A DNA stretch of 37,279 nucleotides from assembly GCA_026419775.2 (NCBI GenBank), contig JAOPGA020000133.1:1-37279 (forward strand), read 5' to 3'. Source of the stretch: Acrasis kona. Its lineage: Eukaryota > Heterolobosea > Eutetramitea > Acrasida > Acrasidae. Positions 34,936 through 37,279 of the stretch are shown here, in pieces (the stretch's first letter is position 1; each line of letters starts with the position of its first letter). A program made the translations under genes and the position numbers. The notes below the pieces were generated by a model. It did not search any database and had not been told where the DNA came from. It was given only the letters and a program-made list of their open reading frames with translations.

Positions 34936-35824
34936 AACGAAAAGTTATTGAAATTCATGACACTGCTTCTATTACTGCCTAGACGTTGAGCGAATGGTGG
35001 AATTATGAACATTGGGCAGTGGATCTTTAAATGAAAGAGAACGTTTATTGTATTCAACTTTTCTGATTACCTGAAATGTAGATCCAGCAGCGCAAATGTT
35101 TATATGCAATAAAACCATTGCGCATATATTTGTGCAGTCTACTTGTGGCCTGTCTCAAGTATTTCTGTCTGCCTCTCCTCAACTTCTGTTTCACGTCATC
35201 AATTTAAATATTTGAGAAAGCCCTGCGGGAATATGCTTGCTTGTTATTCTTTTAAATTCCATTGAGCATAATGCATTCCTCTGAGCATCCAGGTTTTAAA
35301 GGCCGTGATGCTCAAATGCCTTGTTTACTGTGTAGTATTCGTTAGCAGGTGTAGGCATGCCACAGTGTTATCGTATGGGTGCTGAAGAGCGTTTGTATGT
35401 TGGTTCATTTTTGTATAAAACAGGGTTTAGCCTGAAACGTTTGTATGTTGGTTCATGTAATCATTGCCGAAGAAGAGCGCTTAATACCAAAATCTTCCAC
35501 AACTTGACTGCGGATTGTTGAAGAGAACAATGTGTTTGATTCAAATCCGTCACTTCGCTCTGTACATTATTGGTTGTATGGTGGTTTTGAGGGCAACTCA
35601 AACTTTGCAAGCGTTTTGTAACCAAAAAGATTGGTTTTGAAGGTCGAACACTAACGATATTTATTTAAAAAGATGTGAGTACTTCTATTTAGTTTTAGAC
35701 TAATGATGTAGGATAATTACTTTTTTACAGAGAATGGTTTCCTTGGTGAGCATAACGGGGTAAGATATTGTTTGGTTTTATTTGCAGACATGAATTCCTG
35801 TCATCACGGGAGTAGTGCATAGTT
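34936..35824. other. Repeat-rich non-coding stretch
   Basis: No credible ORF or RNA. A 19-nt direct repeat (cgtttgtatgttggttcat) occurs at 35390-35408 and 35438-35456. The base composition wanders (locally GC-richer near 35280-35400), as in old insertions. Confidence 0.4.
35390..35456. repeat. 19-nt direct repeat, 48-nt spacing
   Basis: Two perfect copies of cgtttgtatgttggttcat at 35390-35408 and 35438-35456 with unrelated sequence between them (including TATAAAA). Could be a target-site duplication or a minor tandem expansion. Confidence 0.6.
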
Positions 35825-36060
35825 TATGTAAAAATATCATCGAAATAAATATTACGTTTATTACTCACATCTTCAACATGCTCTTCCGCTGTGTATTGAT
35901 TATCGCATGCATTTTCAACCGTAACATTAACATTCGGATCTGCTCTTGTCTTTGTGGCGTTTCGTTCAAATCGTTATTAATTTCGTTTTCGCCCTCCGTT
36001 AAATTGACATTAGGGTATTCGTCACTAAAACCAAGAACATACCCCTTCAATGCCGCAAAC
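35825..36060 (-). pseudogene. Remnant of a hydrophilic ORF (minus strand)
   Basis: Minus frames give YPNVNLTEGENEINNDLNET and, after a frame change, NVNVTVENACDNQYTAEEHV ... NKRNIYFDDIFT to a stop near 35825. Asn/Glu-rich and protein-like. Overlaps the presumed 5' part of the plus-strand transposase, so the two come from different layers of insertion. Confidence 0.3.
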
Positions 36061-36865
36061 ACACAAAAAAAGCGACAAATTAAACGCAATGAAGACAGTT
36101 CAAGTACTTCAATCATACAGGACTCAGAGGTGAGCATTTACTAAAATAACAATTTTCACAATTAAAAAGGTGGAACTTGAAAACCAGATGGAACAAGTAA
36201 CCTGTAACGAACAAAGCAGGGATGTGACACAAGACATTCAAGATAATTCATCTGTTGAGATTGGAGGACATTTATTCAAATTTAATTTGAATAGTTGCTT
36301 ATACCAATGGGACCACTATTTAGAATTGGGTACAGCTCCTTTAATTAAAGGATACAAGGACAATAATTATGAACACCAATACCAAGGGTCCCGCAACACT
36401 TTAAAAAACTTGTATATACAACTGCTCCAAATCAAGAAACTGGGAACTGAAACCACAAGAGCATTGAATAGCCATACTAGAGCTCATCAATTTAACAGTC
36501 CTTGTAAAAACAACATTCCAAAAACTTTTACTACACTTGAGTCAAAGTACATTGAATTCAGTAGATACATTAAACAGATACCATATTGTGAATGTACAGA
36601 GTTTTTGTTTGACCCAACAAAGGAGAGCCAACAAGTATGTCCCATTTGTAAAAGAACTGGTTTTCAAGAATATACAAAAGATGGGAAAACTCATTATAAA
36701 CCAAAGTTCTGGTTTTATTACATGCCATTCTCACATATATTGCTTAGTAAACTACATTTGGATAAGTCTCTTATTGAGCAAGCAGATAAAATCAAACCAT
36801 CAACAGATGGCAGTGTATCAGATTTTATTGATGGAGATTGCGCCAGGAAATATTTTATGGTGCAT
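36040..36865 (+). mobile_element. CACTA/Plavaka-like DNA transposase, 5' part, interrupted by a LINE
   Basis: An upstream exon (to 36129, KKRQIKRNEDSSSTSIIQDS) joins by a 40-nt intron (36130-36169, GTGAGC...AAAAAG with TTTACTAA) to an exon open from 36170. It encodes EIGGHLFKFNLNSCLYQWDH, a four-Cys zinc ribbon (YCECTEF...VCPICKRTGF), and KPKFWFYYMPFSHILLSKLH followed by a DFIDGDCARKY segment. The order Cys-knuckle, aromatic-(M/L)-P-(F/L) helix, then acidic (I/V)DG just before the catalytic core is typical of CACTA/EnSpm and Plavaka-type transposases. The core is missing: LINE sequence begins at about 36865. The 5' start is uncertain. Confidence 0.6.
36130..36169 (+). other. Intron (40 nt) in transposase
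   Basis: GTGAGC...AAAAAG with TTTACTAA inside, phase 0. Same size class as the host introns. Confidence 0.6.
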
Positions 36866-37279
36866 CTCCTCATGTTGGTGAGAAGCGCGCCCACGGTTAC
36901 ATGGCGTACCGCGGTTACAATGACCAATAAACAACGCCACCTGAGGTTACGTGCAAAGTTGCGCATTGCACAGCTAAACTCCAGCAGCCTCTACAACAAA
37001 TTTCGCGCCGTCAATACCTTGATTGACAAATATAAAATTGAGGTCCTTTTCGGTCAAGACCTTGGTTTTGTACTCAACCACCCACGTGCTTCGGCTATAT
37101 CCAAGTTCTTCTCTGACAACAACAAGATTTTCATACACGCTGCCGACCCCACCCAGCCCCGTAGCGGTACGTTCATGGTCTTGGATAAGTGCGTTGTTGC
37201 CAACTATCGAGTTATCACCAATAACCCGCGCGCTTTATCAATAGAGCTTCGCACTAAAGGCAACCCAGCCAAACCACTC
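36866..37279 (+). mobile_element. LINE retrotransposon, 5' part (ORF1 tail and ORF2 endonuclease), runs off window
   Basis: ORF2 starts at ATG 36920 and is open to the window end: RLRAKLRIAQLNSSSLYNKF, LIDKYKIEVLFGQDLGFVLN, SGTFMVLDKCVVANYRV match the start of APE-type endonuclease domains of non-LTR elements (opening strand with Asn, hydrophobic D/E-containing strand with Gln, then alternating strands). Overlapping it in another frame, a short piece ASPHVGEKRAHGYMAYRGYN ends in TAA at 36927, four bases into ORF2 plus a few, like an ORF1 tail overlapping an ORF2 start. The sequence is clearly more GC-rich than the flanking transposase. Reverse transcriptase would lie beyond the window. Confidence 0.7.

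Noticed and set aside
36537-36881. 114-codon plus-strand ORF in another frame
   Set aside because: Shadow of the transposase frame, which carries the zinc-ribbon and downstream motif.
1-37279. CRISPR arrays, bacterial operons or ribosome binding sites
   Set aside because: No spaced short repeats of that type; introns, TATA boxes and signal-peptide genes show eukaryotic nuclear DNA.

Overview
This is nuclear DNA of a small-genomed, AT-rich protist. Genes lie on both strands, usually 100-500 bases apart. Twelve introns can be placed in seven protein genes or gene-like stretches and one more in a transposase; all are 35-47 nt, GT-AG, mostly with GTA(A/T)GT-type donors, and several carry a TACTAA-like branch site. 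A flagellar gene (CFAP263/CCDC113), a Cache-HAMP adenylate cyclase and the compact style suggest a flagellate or amoeboflagellate excavate such as a heterolobosean (Naegleria/Acrasis-like). That placement is inference. The standard genetic code fits every gene.

Layout. 1-611: 3'-incomplete minus-strand gene for a secreted Thr/Pro-rich protein with two 78-residue Cys modules and three R-x-R-R sites. 1.0-4.7 kb: a small Cys-rich ORF, then three codirectional genes (NUDT17-like Nudix hydrolase, NMNAT-like nucleotidyltransferase, histidine phosphatase). 4.8-8.5 kb: TPR protein, a spliced protein with four copies of an unnamed domain plus SHOCT, and a NADAR glycosidase. 8.5-12.9 kb: a decayed stretch, CFAP263 head to head with a small coiled-coil gene, a nucleoside-phosphorylase-like protein with an amyloid-motif-like N-terminus, and a partly resolved spliced gene. 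13.0-20.8 kb: serpin, secreted ependymin-like protein, five-exon adenylate cyclase, secreted DJ-1/PfpI protein and an HROB-like OB-fold protein. 21.0-22.3 kb: a 1.27 kb terminal-inverted-repeat element. 22.3-33.1 kb: secreted helical protein, secreted Cys/His enzyme-like protein, EEP nuclease divergent from mitochondrial HADH, a secreted Cys-rich protein, tRNA-Lys, an orphan ORF, an ion channel and a membrane-anchored KH protein. 33.4-37.3 kb: tRNA-Pro, then a graveyard of decayed ORFs ending in a CACTA/Plavaka-like transposase interrupted by a LINE that runs off the window.

The most unusual observation is that both tRNA genes, Lys(CTT) and Pro(TGG), are otherwise textbook-perfect but each carries an 11-12 nt insertion at the same place in the D-loop. 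That is what ectopic D-loop introns, or a lineage-wide D-loop expansion, would look like. Other candidates for new biology are the four-repeat SHOCT protein, the R-x-R-R polyprotein and the phosphorylase with a RHIM/PP-like N-terminus.

Many genes have no obvious functional link to their neighbours. Credible pairs are the two divergent start regions (CFAP263 with the coiled-coil gene, EEP nuclease with HADH) and a loose nucleotide/NAD theme in the first 12 kb (Nudix, NMNAT-like, NADAR, phosphorylase-like).
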